Assembly (NCBI GenBank): GCA_003427395.1
Contig: BFEA01000564.1
Coordinates: 912,692-958,311 of the forward strand
Reading direction: 5' to 3'
Length of the DNA: 45,620 nt
Source of the DNA: Chara braunii
Lineage: Eukaryota > Streptophyta > Charophyceae > Charales > Characeae
Under the pieces are notes generated by a model. That model did no database searches. It worked only from the letters and a program-made list of their open reading frames with translations, and was not told the DNA's origin. Made by a program: the position numbers and the translations under genes. Positions 11,041 through 22,173 of the stretch are shown here, one piece after another. Every line of letters starts with the position of its first letter. Position 1 is the first letter of the stretch.

Positions 11041-12300
11041 AATAATTATTGATCATGTTATTTTTTTACAATGAGAGTTGGCAACTTGGCATTCACCTCG
11101 AGGCAACACTTTGTGCACAGGGAGCTGCACTTGTGGGTGTTGCGAAATATCAGTTTCTCATTGATTGGTTACAAAGCTTTGCAAACTAACGAGCGTTCAC
11201 TGAGTTGGAATCTCTTGTTCTTTGTCCAAACTTGCTCGTTTATAGACAAACTCAACATAATAATAACCAGTCCTAAAAGATAATAAGCCTTGTANAGCCG
11301 ATAACAGTGATAGTAGACCCATCATACAACACCATGGGNGAACCCTTGGGTGGTGTGCAGGTAGTGTCTGTAATAGTTTCTTGCGTCAGCCGAAGGGGTA
11401 TGCAAGCGACCGTGCGACATGCATAATGTAAACGTCCGCCGGTATCTCTGCGCAAAGGTACAGCGTTTTGAACGCAACCTCAGACAACAATGCGCATTGA
11501 CAATTGGTGCCCTAACCACTCACCTAGAGGTCATGTTCATTGTGCGTCTTCGGCTACTGGTGGGGCAGGGCGGTGGTTACCCGTATGTTTCATTTCAAGA
11601 GGAGGTAGTCAGGAACGACTTGTCTTTTAGCCCGGGTGTCTGCAACCTTTGTCCGGTCAGGTCACCCCGCCAAAGAAGGTTACAGGTGATGGTCTTGGGT
11701 GGTTAACGGTATCGTCACACCACTCTCGAGACCGGACATTTTCGGGAGTGGTGCATCGTCACACCAATTCCTGAAATCCCTTCGCCAGATTTCATTTAGG
11801 AGCTGTTCGATCTCAACCCTTGAGAGCACTCCCGAAGCCAGCCATCACCTCCTGCCTGTAACACTTTGATGTTCGAGAGACCTTGAACCGTCACCTTGAA
11901 AATACCTTGACTCTCTTGATAAAAGGTTTTTCCCATTCATTTACGACAAGAGAGAATTTGATGTCCTATTTGCCTACTGCCATCATCACATGCTCAAAAC
12001 GCGCGTCTCGAGAGCAAAGTGTGGCGAAACCTGCTCTCGAACCAGATGTCTCCACTTCTGAGGCATACTCACACGGGGAATTGACGAGCTTAAATCCCAA
12101 AATCTGAGGTTTTTTTCGGGTCACTAACCAAATGTCGGAAATGGTGACCCTTCTGTCAGAGGTCAGGGTCATGGGAGGACCCTTTTTGAGATCACCTCCA
12201 GAGGTGTCTCAAATGACCTTCCAATTATTTTGTTTTCCATTGTACCTTATTGTTAGAATTCGTAGACTAAGAAAACAACCTGCCAAAACAAAAGACAAAA
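11040..12300. other. Non-coding stretch
   Basis: No gene is seen. Two undetermined bases lie at 11295 and 11339. A short repeated word cgtcacacca occurs at about 11713 and 11757. Confidence 0.5.
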
Positions 12301-12421
12301 GAAATGGCAACGTATCTATCCATGTTCAACCGTGGATCCTAGTATCATTTTGCACATTTAGAGAGTAAAAAAGAAAAAAAAAATGGCAATGTATCTATAC
12401 ATGTTCTAGTCATGGATCCTA
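12301..12421. repeat. 42-bp direct repeat, two copies
   Basis: aaatggcaaYgtatctatMc followed by atgttc and tggatcctag occurs at about 12302-12342 and 12382-12421, separated by about 40 bases. The second copy abuts the left end of the foldback MITE. Confidence 0.75.
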
Positions 12422-12779
12422 GAATTGCCATTTCGTTAAGATGGACATTTTTTATTTTTTGAACGAAATTGAAACCAAGTTTTTTTGGCCGAAAACTCGT
12501 CCAGATTTGTTGTTTTTTAGGGTCCGGCGTTCTTTAAACGCTGGACCCCCTGGATGTACATGGGCTTAGCTTGAGACAAGGTACATCCAAGCACCGCCAG
12601 GATGGCAGTGCCTGGATGTTCCTGGTCTCAAGCTAGGTCCATGTACATCCAGGCTGTCCAGCGTGTTAAAAACGCCGGACCCTCAAAAACAACAAATCTC
12701 AACGAGTTTTCAGCAAGAAAACTCGGTTTCAATTTCGTTCAAAAAATAAAATATGTCCATTTTGACGAGATGGTAGTTC
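12422..12779. mobile_element. Foldback MITE with about 170-bp inverted arms
   Basis: The left arm begins GAATTGCCATTTCG...gatggacat; the right arm is its reverse complement, ending ...gagatGGTAGTTC. Complementarity continues through the arms (gaacgaaattgaaaccRag, cgaaaactcgt, gggtccggcgtt, atgtacat, gcttgagac) to a centre near 12,600 (caccgccaggatggcagtg). Each arm also has its own smaller stem (gggtccggcgtt / aaacgctggaccc at 12520-12549). There is no ORF. No clear target duplication is visible, so the outer ends are approximate. Confidence 0.85.
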
Positions 12780-12871
12780 ACTGCGGGACTTCATCCAGTT
12801 CGTCGTTTCTGCACATAGTTCGGCCGTGTGACTACACGAGGACCTAAAGTCCAAATAGGGGGCTCGTTACG

Positions 12872-12927
12872 CAGCCTTTCGAATGAAGGCGTTTTCCGAC
12901 GGGTGTTATACTTTTTTCGAAAGGCTG
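12872..12927. repeat. 11-bp inverted repeat
   Basis: cagcctttcga (12872-12882) and tcgaaaggctg (12917-12927) are perfect reverse complements with a 34-base loop. Function unknown. Confidence 0.7.
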
Positions 12928-13083
12928 ATCATTGGAAGGAACCCCCTTCGCTCACCAAACAAACTTTCGAAATACTGAGGTCTTTCTATCTGCAGATTTG
13001 GGTCTGGCTCCACTGCTCTCGACGATTGTAAGACGAGAATGTGAATCTTTGTCTACAACATGGAAAGATACACTGCCATAATT

Positions 13084-13147
13084 TTTGTCTTTGGTGCATG
13101 TCCAGAGTAGCTTGGGTTAACTACTCTGGACATGCACAAAAGACAAA
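13084..13147. repeat. Near-perfect 27-bp-arm hairpin
   Basis: The arm at 13084-13110 and the arm at 13121-13147 are reverse complements over 27 bases with one mismatch, separated by a 10-base loop (cttgggttaa). It resembles a small foldback element or a hairpin-RNA source. It is not rho-independent-terminator-like, because the stem is too long and the context is eukaryotic. Confidence 0.9.
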
Positions 13148-13213
13148 AAAAAAAATTCTTATTTTCTTTTTGCCAGTCGACCCTTTCGAGTGGGCCTTTT
13201 CACGAGACCACTC

Positions 13214-13260
13214 CAGTTCTTTCTTCTTCTTTTTTTTTTTTTCTTTTTTTTTTTTTTTCT
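13214..13260. repeat. T-rich tract
   Basis: About 45 bases of T interrupted by C. It could be the A-tail of a minus-strand retroposon, but no attached element was identified. Confidence 0.7.
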
Positions 13261-13604
13261 GAGCCTCATGGCTCTGGCTCCTACCATTCTGGGGAGCAAC
13301 AGTCCGGTTCCTTTCCCCCGGCAAGTCGACAAGGGATGAATAAAGAGAGTTCACACACTCGCCCCCCCATTATGGCTGGGAGGCCCGAGAAGGCGGCATT
13401 GATTACTTCCCTGAGGAAGGATGTAACCCCTCTCGCCCCTGCCTAAGTTACCCTGTGCTAATTCTGTTTACGAATCCGTCTGAGCCCAGTTCTGCTCCTC
13501 TTGGCTGTGAGACTGTCAGGTAGGTGTGCTATACGAGAAATTCTGGGACGCCCATGATCCTCTTTGAGGTCTCTCAGTCTCTAACATCCTATTTGCTTTA
13601 TTCC

Positions 13605-13741
13605 CATGTAAACCCTAAACCCTCGGTTGTAAGACTATCTTGGTCTACCAATTTCCTAGTCTTTTTAGCCTCATGCAGACCCTGGCATTCTGTCCCCTGT
13701 TTACCTTTGTATCTGCCTAAACCCTAAATCCTAAACCCTCC
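13605..13741. repeat. Interstitial telomere-like words
   Basis: aaaccctaaaccct at about 13610-13622 and cctaaaccctaaatcctaaa at 13716-13735 match the plant-type CCCTAAA repeat with decay. There are too few copies for a telomere; this is an interstitial remnant or chance. Confidence 0.5.
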
Positions 13742-14489
13742 GCTGAAATTCTGTGGAGATGAAAAAATCATCTGTCTTCCTTTCCTCTGGACGATGGAGA
13801 CTTTTCCGCTTGTTCCTTTATTCCTGCCTCGTTATCTTCATCCGTAGGTCTTACGAGAAGTAACTAGGCCTCCCATAGGTGTCCGTTGATGGTACCTCCT
13901 TTCTATAAAGAGTTGTCTCGTTCTTTCCTTCCGACATAATCCTCACGTGTTTCTGTAATCTTGCCACTTATCGACCTATTGTTGTCAACGCTCCGTCTTC
14001 CCCTCCTTTGCTGCTCTTCATCTTCAGACCTTTCTTGCTTGGGTTTCCGCCGTATGTAGTGATTCTCGGCCTGTGCCATCAAATGGAGTCCGCCCAAAAA
14101 AAATACCCCAGTGGGTTGGACCGCCCTTCAGTTGTTCTGCCTACTCCCTCTTTCCATATGAGCCGTAGCGTCGCCTTCCCGGTGAGACAAACCCGATAGT
14201 TTCTGCCTCTCGAGACATATCGCTGATATCGGTACTGTTAGTCAGGAGGAGAAGCTGCTGGATGGGATGCTTAGGAAAGGGGGATGGGAAGATTGAGATC
14301 CAAATTGTCAAGGTTCTTGCACCGTATTCTGTTGTTTCCTTAAGGCTGGAGGCAGTGGGGGTGTTGGGTCTGTGTGGGAGAGGGTCCAGGTAAGGGGGTA
14401 TATGTCCTGCTCCGAGATAGGCAAGATCCTTGGGTCCCATAAGTGGGAGAAGCTGGCGATAAGGTATTCTAGTAATCTGCTTTTTTGAA
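13742..14489. other. Non-coding stretch 3' of the LINE
   Basis: No gene is supported. A minus-strand frame continuing out of the LINE crosses the T-run at 14,490 and translates as poly-lysine followed by unrelated sequence, so I place the LINE end at that T-run. Confidence 0.5.
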
Positions 14490-14610
14490 CTTTTTTTTTT
14501 TTTTTTTTTTTTTTTGTCATGTCTCCTTTTCCAGTTGAGTAGTGGTAATGTTCCTTTGTCCTGAATCTGAAGGCATGCCTCTGAGATGGGTCCTATTTCA
14601 TTTTCCTGTA

Positions 14611-16307
14611 TCAGTCTAGTTGTCCTACCGTTGCTCTTCCCTCTGAGAGTGCCTCCTCTACCTCCGGGGTATCCCTGAGTTGGTTTACCGTGTCCCATTC
14701 CTGGAACTTTAGGCATTTGTTATCTATTCTTGCTATCTTCTTGTCTAGTAGCCATTTTCTTTCGAAGGACTCTTGAATAATCTGCCTTTTTTGGGGGTCA
14801 ACTATTCTTTCCTGTTTCTTTAGTTCTTTTTTCCATTGTGCTCTGATTTCCATTTCCACACTTTCCTTAGTTTCGTTCCACTCCTCTTCGTACGTTATCC
14901 TCTGGTTGCTTAGCGTTCCTTTGCATCTAGATCTCCATATCACCCAAAGCGCTGCTCTTCGCAGTAAGTCCGCTAAGCTTTTCTTTCCTCTTCCTCGAAG
15001 GATCCTTCCGTGTCTCTCGCTAACAGTAAGTAACCCGCTTGTAGTGAAAAAGAGTTTGGGGATATGTTGGCCCATGATGACTTGACTGCTTCCCAGATTC
15101 TGCCTGCATGCATGCATTCTATCAAGCAGTGGACCAGTGATTCCACTTTACCTTCGTCACACATTTTGCAGAGGGCGGATTGTTGTGCTCCTTGTTCAGG
15201 TTTCCTTCTTCTTTCTAGCCATTCGTTTACTGGGACTGCCCAGTACAGTATTAGCCATTGCAGGCTTCTGAATCTGGTAGGTTTCAGAGTACTGCAGTAA
15301 TCCCATGGGATCTTCAAGGGCCAGCCGTGTTCCTCTCCCAAGTGTTTAATCCATCTATCTGAGATAATCGGTCGGGGGTCTACTGTCTTGTTTCTTATTT
15401 TGTATCCTATTTTTACTGTATAGTCCTGTAAAATAATTAATTTTCTTGCTCTGCCCCTTCCCAGGTTGACATACCAGCCCCATTCGGCCGGGTCCACTTC
15501 TAAGTCCCTGATGTCTTTATCTGGTCTGAATAGAAGCACAGTCCTTGAATTGTTAGTCCGGTCTTTGGCACCTCTTTTCTCCCTTACTGTCAATGTTCTA
15601 ACTTTTCGCAGATTTTCAATGTCTACTTCTACAGTTGTTATGCTCTCCTCTACGATCCCTGTTATTGATTTTTGTTTGCTCCGCAGTTCATGCACTTCAA
15701 ATTCTGCTATGTTCCCTTGGCCTCCTATGCGTTTGACAAATTTAAGAGCTACCGATGGCTCCGTCTGTCCTCTGTCTGTTGCCAAGTCCCCTAATTCCCA
15801 TTTGATCTCTCCCTTTAGCAGCTTCCTCCATTCTAGAGGTATGCTATCTATCATTTCCTTTAGGTTGTTTTCCAGATTGTGACAACCTTTGAGTTGTTGT
15901 CTTAGTTCTGAGGCTGTCCTCCATCTCTTCTCATCCTCCTTCCAGATGTGTTCCGCTTTCCATGTTCCTTTCTCCATCCACTCTCTCCATCTTCTTCCCT
16001 TACTTGTTAAGGACCAGGGCTTGCCCTTTCCATCTAATATGAGGGGGTTACCAAAGAGTGGCTTTCTTAGAACTTCTTCCTTAATTTTTGGTAGTCTAAC
16101 ATTTTCCGGGAAGGCCTCTCTCCAATGGTGAATGAGTGTTTTCCAATGTTTGCTTGGCGGATCCTTATTGGCTTGCTGGTTACCGTTCCCTCTATTACTT
16201 TCTGTTCTTGTGGACCATGCCATGTTCATTAGCCAGTGATAGCCTTCTATTTGAGGATCTACTGGGGAAAGGAACGAGGTTCCGGCTCTGGTATAGGGCC
16301 ATATCAT
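14611..16307 (-). pseudogene. LINE ORF2, C-terminal part (connection and zf-RVT)
   Basis: These two open segments (16307-14973 and 15117-14611, offset frames) encode the region after the RT core. The hallmark is the zinc motif CKMCDEG...VHCLIEC (DNA 15,113-15,171), followed by AGRIWEAVKSSW, which matches the zf-RVT family of plant LINEs. The final part is Lys/Glu-rich, with repeated helices (KKELKKQERIVDPQKRQ) likely forming a coiled coil. The first segment is 444 codons without a stop, so decay here is modest. A frameshift near 15.0-15.1 kb joins the two. In an active element this region would contact the RNA template and help target-primed reverse transcription. Confidence 0.8.
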
Positions 16308-17904
16308 GCCAAGGTAACTCTTTGTGTAGGAGGATTCTGATTATCCATTTGGTTTGCAGAGCTTTGTATTCGTGCGCTGGGTTTAGCAGTCCCAGGCCTC
16401 CTTTTTTTACCTGGTCTAGTTATGTACTTCCATGCTACCTTCGAGATGAATCTGTCTTTGGACGCGTCCCCTGTCCAGAGGTAAGCCCCCGCCTTTTTCT
16501 TGAGAGTTGTGATAAAATGTTTAGGGGGGTCCCAGATGGATGTTGTGTACCAAGCCATGGAGAAAATAGATGTGTCGAGTATGAGAGCTCTGCCCAAGAG
16601 TGAGGTGTAAATCTTCTGCCACCCCGTTAGTTTGTTTATTATTTTGGCCAGTATGTTGGGACCTGTACTCTTGCTTACTCCCTCTGCCGATACGGTTATT
16701 CCCAGGAATCTCATGGGTTCTTGGGCGCTTATTCACTGCAGTCCTTGTGTGTCTGTTGACTCTGGGGGGGGGGAGTGAGTGGATAGCCACCATCCCACCA
16801 TTTTCATCCAGTTGATCCTCATTTCTGAGGCCAACTGAAATGCTTGCATTGCTCTTGTCAGAGCCTGGAAGGATGAGTCAGTAGCTCTTATTAAGACTGT
16901 GAGGTCATCTGCAAAGAGCATGACCGTAGGGAGTGAAATGTGACGATCTGGTCCTTCTACAATCAGTCTGTCAATTGAGGGATCCTTGCGTAGGAAGGCT
17001 GCTATGGCTTCCATGACAAACATAAAGATCAGGGCTGCTAGCGGGTCACCTTGTCTGACCGATCTGGTCATTCTATAGGTGTCCGACAAGTGCCCATTTA
17101 TTTGTACCATACCCATAGCATCGGCGTAGAGCACCCTTACTGATCTTCTAAAATTTGGGCCTATTCCCATCCGTTCCATACTTGTTGTAGGAAGTCCGAG
17201 TTAACTTGGTCGTACGCCTTCTCGAAGTCAAAGAAAAGTATGGCCGCTTGTAGCCTTTTTTCTCTTATTAGCTTGGTGGCTTCGTTTAGGCACACTACGT
17301 TGTCTAGTATGTATCTGTCTGGGATGAAGCCTGTTTGATCGATGTGGAAGCACTTATCTGTAACGTTTCTTATGCAATTAGCTAGTGTTTTTGCTAGTAT
17401 CTTGTAGGCCACTGGTAATAGAGTAATAGGTCTGTAATTTCTTATGTCTTCTTTATCCCCCTTCTTATACAAGAGAGTGATCACCCTTGTGCTCATCTCC
17501 GTCCCTAAGGTCCCTCTTTGAAAGGTTTCCTGAAAGACTTTGAATAGGTCTTCCCCCATTACTTGCCAATTCTCCATCCATAATTTTTTGGTCAGTCCGT
17601 CTCTCCCGGGTACTTTGTTTGGTTGCATGCTCCTTAGGGCCTCATATAGTTCTTGTTTAGAGAGTTCCTTGTCAAGGTGTTTAGCCTCTTTTGGTTTTAT
17701 GCTGACGTCCAGGTGCTTTAGGAATTTTTCTCTTGCTTTGTTTACCTCTCCTTGATTGAAGTCTACTGATCTTGAGGTGTAGAGGTTTTGGTAGAATTTT
17801 GTGGCAACTTGGATGATGCCCTCTTGGGTGGTTAGGGTGGTGCGTTGAGCCGTATGATAGGTGACTATCTCGTACGGTTCGGAGAGGACTCGAGTAATCA
17901 CCAA
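16304..17904 (-). pseudogene. LINE ORF2, reverse transcriptase domain
   Basis: Non-LTR RT motifs appear in canonical order on the minus strand: VPGRDGLTKKLW, NYRPITLLPVAYKILAK, QTGFIPDRYILDNVV, ILFFDFEKAYDQVNSDF (motif A, with catalytic Asp), VRQGDPLAALIF (motif B), LFADDLTVLI (motif C; FADD codons at 16,904-16,915), and RFLGITV (motif D/E). All three catalytic Asp residues are still encoded. Breaks: a frameshift near 17,165-17,180 and a stop near 16,730 with a further shift near 16,305. In a live LINE this domain copies the RNA at the nicked target. The N-terminal edge abuts the mitochondrial rRNA insertion. Confidence 0.92.
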
Positions 17905-17915
17905 GGGTGTGAAAC

Positions 17916-18022
17916 CTGCACAAACGGTGGAGCATGTGGTTTAATTCGATACAACGCGCAAAACCTTACCAGCCCTTGACATATGAAAGAAACTCCTCGT
18001 AAGAGATGTACTTTGACTTCAT

Positions 18023-18076
<54 letters not shown>

Positions 18077-18100
18077 TATAACGAGCGCAACCCTCGTTTC
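17916..18100 (+). rRNA. Mitochondrial small-subunit rRNA fragment (NUMT) inside the LINE; not functional
   Basis: The plus strand reads tgcacaaacggtggagcatg, then ttcgatacaacgcgcaaaac, cttaccagcccttgacatat, ggtgctgcatggctgtcgtc, gtcctataacgagcgcaacc. This is the universally conserved SSU rRNA core, roughly E. coli 16S positions 930-1115. The variants gatacaacgcgcaaaac and gtcctataacgagc are the forms I know from plant mitochondrial 18S/SSU rRNA; plastid 16S has gatgcaaagcgaag and gtcccgcaacgagc. Only about 185 bases are present and they interrupt ORF2 in the opposite orientation, so this is a nuclear insertion (or an assembly chimera), not a working gene. Confidence 0.93.
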
Positions 18101-18134
18101 CCTTCAGTCCGCTGATTCGGCTATTTCTGCAGTT

Positions 18135-19391
18135 TCATTTGATTTTCTGAAAAAAATACTTTGTCATAGACTCATTGCTTTCCCAGTCTTTCACCCTGGC
18201 TCTGATGGCTAGTCCTTGTCTATTCCATTCTGGCCATTTTTTGAGTTCCTCTGTCGCTTCCTCTAGCAAAAATTCATACATAAGGGATCCTGGGTTTTCT
18301 ATTAGGTTGAATTTTGCTGTTCCCACCACTGCCTCTAGCATCTCTTGCCTTGCTTTCCTCTTCCTAGCCTCTATTCTTGATGCCTTACTTAGCCATCTGC
18401 TGACTTCTAATATTGCTTTCGGGACTAAGTTTATTATTCCCCTCGTCTCTACCTCCCGTTTGTGTTCTTCCCAAACTTGCTTTACTCCCCTTTTGAAATG
18501 GTCCAGGGTTAATAGTGAGATGTTTAACTTGAAGAAACCTTTGCCCTGTGAATTGTCCAATGAGAAATGTAGATGTAGTCCTATTTGATTATGGTCAAAA
18601 CCCTCGTAATATGGAATTTTGAATATGCTTGCTCTCTTGACTGCCCCTTCTAAGGATTCAGAGGTGAGGAAGTAGTCAATCCGAGAGAAGGAGGTTCTTC
18701 CTTGATTGGTTTTTCATATGCATGTGAAGTCCTTTGTTGTTGGGTTGAGCATTCTGAACGGATCTCTCAGGTCTTTTTCTGTGAGAAATTCTAGCATTAT
18801 GTGAGTTTCTGAGTCATCTGTATTGTCCCTCGTGGCATTCCAGTCTCCTGCTAGGATTAGGTGTTTGTGGTTAGGGCACTCCTGACTGATTGTCCCTAGA
18901 AAAACCTTTCTTTGGGAGTTTGTATTGGGGGCGTATACGTTAATTAATGATAATTCTTCTTCCTTATATGTGAAATCTGTCTTTGTCCATCTGCCCTCCT
19001 GAGCGTCTCTTGTAGAACCCTCTATTTCCAAAAATTGTGAAGCCTCCGATTTTTCATGTATTAATGTTAAAGTTCCTGTCGAGGCCGCATTCGGGCTGAC
19101 TGCCCATTCCATGTGTTTAATGTGTTTTAGTCTTCTTAGTATTTCGTTGAGGATACGTTGGTGTTCATCTGTTGTGGTCAAGTGAGTCTCTTGGATACAC
19201 AGGATGTCTAGTGGATTGTTGTCCATCCATCTTGTCATGTCTACGAAGTTGTGCCATTTAGAAGGTGTTGACAGTATGGTTGCTAGTCCTCTCACGTTCC
19301 ATGACCTTATTTCTAATTCCCCTCTTCCCTTGTTGCTTGCCCTAGGATATCTCACACGTCTGCTTCCAAGGGTGCTTCTTCCTTCGGGCAT
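18135..19391 (-). pseudogene. LINE ORF2, APE-type endonuclease domain
   Basis: The ORF2 start is taken at the ATG at 19,391. Motifs in order: RSWNVRGL (Asn32), LCIQETHL (catalytic Glu68), LINVYAPN (Tyr153), LILAGDWNAT (Asp183, Asn185), DFTC (221-224), then after an in-frame TGA at about 18,714 the same frame continues with SRIDYFL and DHNQIGLHL, equivalent to the terminal Asp-His of the family. This is the exonuclease-endonuclease-phosphatase fold that nicks target DNA to prime reverse transcription. The frame runs on to FFQKIK at 18,135, where homology to LINE ORF2 stops shortly before the mitochondrial rRNA piece. One stop separates the two halves; the catalytic residues otherwise look intact. 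Confidence 0.9.
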
Positions 19392-19436
19392 TTCCCCAGG
19401 TTAGAGGTTTATCCGTTTCTGCGTGGTTTTGTTCGT

Positions 19437-21970
19437 TTAGAGGGAAAGGGAGGGGAGCTGCATTGGCTCTTGGCTCAAGGAGGGTTCTCCCGCGTCTTCC
19501 TCTAGTGCCTGCAGGGACTTTTTTAGTCCCTTTGCCCCCTTGCTAAAGATTTTTGCTGCCAATGTTGTTGCTATGCTTGCTGCAGTTGATACTATCGTTG
19601 CTTCTGTCCCCAGCGTCGTATAAGGGAGCAACGCTACTTCCCACCATGGTTTCCAGTGCATGTCTTCTCCCAACTTTGTATCTGACCCATACATCACCAG
19701 GATTGGTCTTGTATCTAGGCTGATCCCTTCCTTCGTCTCTCCTCTGTCCCCAATTTCTTGTACTTTCAGGGGTTCCCCAACCAGACCGATTGCCAATGGC
19801 TCTGCTCCTGACACTGCCTTTGTCAGAAGTTCGTTCCTGCTTTGACATTTCTCCAGTTTCAGCAGGGAAAGGCTGGTGGAAGTTGCAATTTGTCACTCCT
19901 CTGTGATGGCATTCATTTTCAGTGGAATCACTGTTCTTGTGGGTAGCAGCGTTCTGCTCTCTTGCTTTGCCTTCTCCCAGAATACGAATTGTGATTGGTC
20001 ATTAAGGCCTTCAACTATTATCGTCTTTATCATGAGCTCATCATTGAGTTGGCTTAACCTGTCTATTTGTGCTGACATAACTTCTGCTTGCAGGACCAGA
20101 TGCTTCCTTTCCTCCACCTCTCTGTTGGGGCCTCCTCCGGTACCCTCCTTCCCTGTATCCCCTTCCTTTGTTTCCGTTTGTCCTTCCTGTTTCTTCCCTT
20201 CCTTGTCCAGGGGTCTACTTTGGGTTTCTTCTTTCTTTTTCTTATTGTACGTTTCAGGGAGTGTTGGCATTTTGAACTTGTCCTTCCTCCAGTTGCTTAC
20301 CTTCTTCGGATCTGTCTCTTTTTCTTTTGAAGTCTGCTCTTTCTTGGTTTTGCAGTACTGTTCCGCGTAGAAGGTTATGACTTCTTCGTTCTCTAATGGT
20401 GCATAGGGGTTCATTGAAAGAGGGAAGGTGTGAGTGAGGTTTCCTGCCTTCGTCCTCTGTCCGAGTTTCCCTTCCTCCCTGAAATAGGCTATTTGGAGTT
20501 CAAACCTTGCGTCCCTCTCTCTCTTCGCTTTTTGAATATAAAGCTTTATCTCTTTCAAAGAATTATCTGCCCATGGTTCATATTCTTCCTCGCTGCTTTG
20601 ATCTCTGACCTCTTCTACTTCTTCTATTTGCATCCTCTTTGTTGCTGTCACCTTCCTTTCTTCCGGATTCTTTCTTTTCTCTACCACTGTGTTACTTTGC
20701 CTTCGGCATCCGCTGCTTGTTGAATCTTACCACTCTCTCCTTGCTGCGCTGTTAGGCTTTCCACCTCCATCCCTGTAGTTTCTTCTTGTTGTTGTAACAG
20801 AGTTATGCGTGTGCCTCTCCTGGTGTATGTTTCCAGAGTTTTGTGTTCCCTCCCGTTTGTCTCCATTTTACCCTCAGTGTTTTTTTCTTCTTCCTTTCCA
20901 TCCATTCCCTTTCTGCGATGTCCCCCGTTTCATTGAGATCCATGATCAGATCTTTGAGGCATCTTTCTTCTTCGATTTTTTCCAGGTTGAGTGTTGGGTC
21001 CTTGGTGAAGACTTTGGCCGATTTCTTCTCTATTTTCAGTGTGTGCCATCTGCTATCTGATGGAGGGTAGATGTCAGGTCTGGGGGTTGGTTCTCCCTCC
21101 ATGATCCAGACCCAATCCGGGTTCCTGACGTACCAGAAGTCCGGCTTCCCTTCCACCTCAGCCAAGCTTGTTTGCTTCAATATTTTGGGCTTGGCTGTCT
21201 CATTGTTCCTTGGACAACCTGAGTTCGTACCCAGATTGACCTCTTTGCCTGCACTTGAAGCACAGCGGGTTGCTCTTGGACGAGACTGTCACTTTGACTG
21301 TTCTGTCGCTCACTTCGAAAAACCAGTGGTCTGGTAGTTGTGGTGGGAGACCATTGCCCAGGTCCAAGCACACTGTCATCGTGTTGTGCTGCGGGACTAG
21401 GAAATCTGGTGTTGCCACAATCCAATCAATCACTTTGTACTGACCGTATTCCATTTGTAGTCTCTGTTTAATTCCTCCGTGCAGACCTTCGAGTACATTG
21501 TCAAATTGCACCCAAAAGTATTTTTTCATCAGAGACTGCCTATAGCGTGAGGGCGTCATCTGGAAGGGCATATCCGGTTTCCATGGATGGGCTGTGACAA
21601 TTGAGGAATTGCAGGTGAATGTTTTGTTCCTCAAGAAATCTGCAAAAGCTGAGTCCTCACAAATGACCATGATCACATTCCTAGTTCATGGATGAAAGGA
21701 GACTTTTGGCTCATTTCCTTGTACAGGTTCCAGACTCTTCAATTTCTCCCACAACCATTTGAGTTTTGCTGGGCGATTTAGCTCTTGGCTCTTCCTGGAG
21801 AAGGTAAAGAGGACTGCGTGCTTCTCATGGAATTCGTCTAGTTTCGGAATGCGTTCTTTGGATATTCGTATACCATGACATCCTTTTTCTTGTTTTCTTC
21901 TACTTCGACCAGTTTCACAGTTTTCACCATTTCCACCTTTGTTTGATCTGCCAACCAGTTTTGTGTCTCA
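19437..21970 (-). pseudogene. LINE ORF1 (RNA-binding protein with zinc knuckle), broken
   Basis: The N-terminal part (about 21,970-21,200) matches the layout of plant LINE ORF1: a DUF4283-like region around residues IMVICEDSAFADFLRN and KYFWVQFDNVLEGLHGG, then a decayed CCHC knuckle CFKCRQRGQSGYEL near 21,226-21,265, where His and the last Cys are lost. Downstream segments (21,180-20,803; 20,687-19,893; 19,814-19,437) are Lys/Glu-rich with probable coiled coils (EVEERKHLVLQAEVMSAQID). Frameshifts separate these pieces, and an in-frame TGA lies at about 21,690. A frameshift near an A-rich tract (about 21,880) links the earliest residues. In active elements this protein coats the LINE RNA. Confidence 0.8.
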
Positions 21971-22173
21971 ATCCCCATCCCCTCCATTGTGCTCTTCTTT
22001 CTCGTGAATTAGAGCTTATCCTATGTGGATGTTGGGGCCTGCCTCGGTGTAGTGGCAGATGTATCTATGTTCTGTCTCCTGTTGCTTCTGGACGTTGTCT
22101 CTGTTGGGTACCCTTCGGAAAGGCTTTAGGAGGATGCTAGAAGGGAGGATGCTAAGGGGTGCAAGTCGCTAGG

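Larger units (their letters stand above)
14490..21990 (-). mobile_element. Near full-length, degenerate LINE (non-LTR retrotransposon)
   Basis: On the minus strand the order is ORF1 (about 21,970-19,437), a short spacer, ORF2 (19,391-14,611), a 3' UTR of about 95 bases, and an A-tail (T-run at about 14,490-14,515). ORF2 carries APE endonuclease, reverse transcriptase and a zf-RVT zinc motif in that order, which defines an APE-type LINE of the L1-like kind seen in plants. Several frameshifts, in-frame stops and an rRNA insertion make it inactive. The 5' end is set only by the first recognisable ORF1 residues, and I could not find target duplications. Confidence 0.85.

Noticed and set aside
17916-18100. 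Plastid or bacterial 16S rRNA as the source of the rRNA fragment
   Set aside because: Signature positions (gatacaacgcgcaaaac; gtcctataacgagc) fit plant mitochondrial SSU rRNA and not the plastid form I know.
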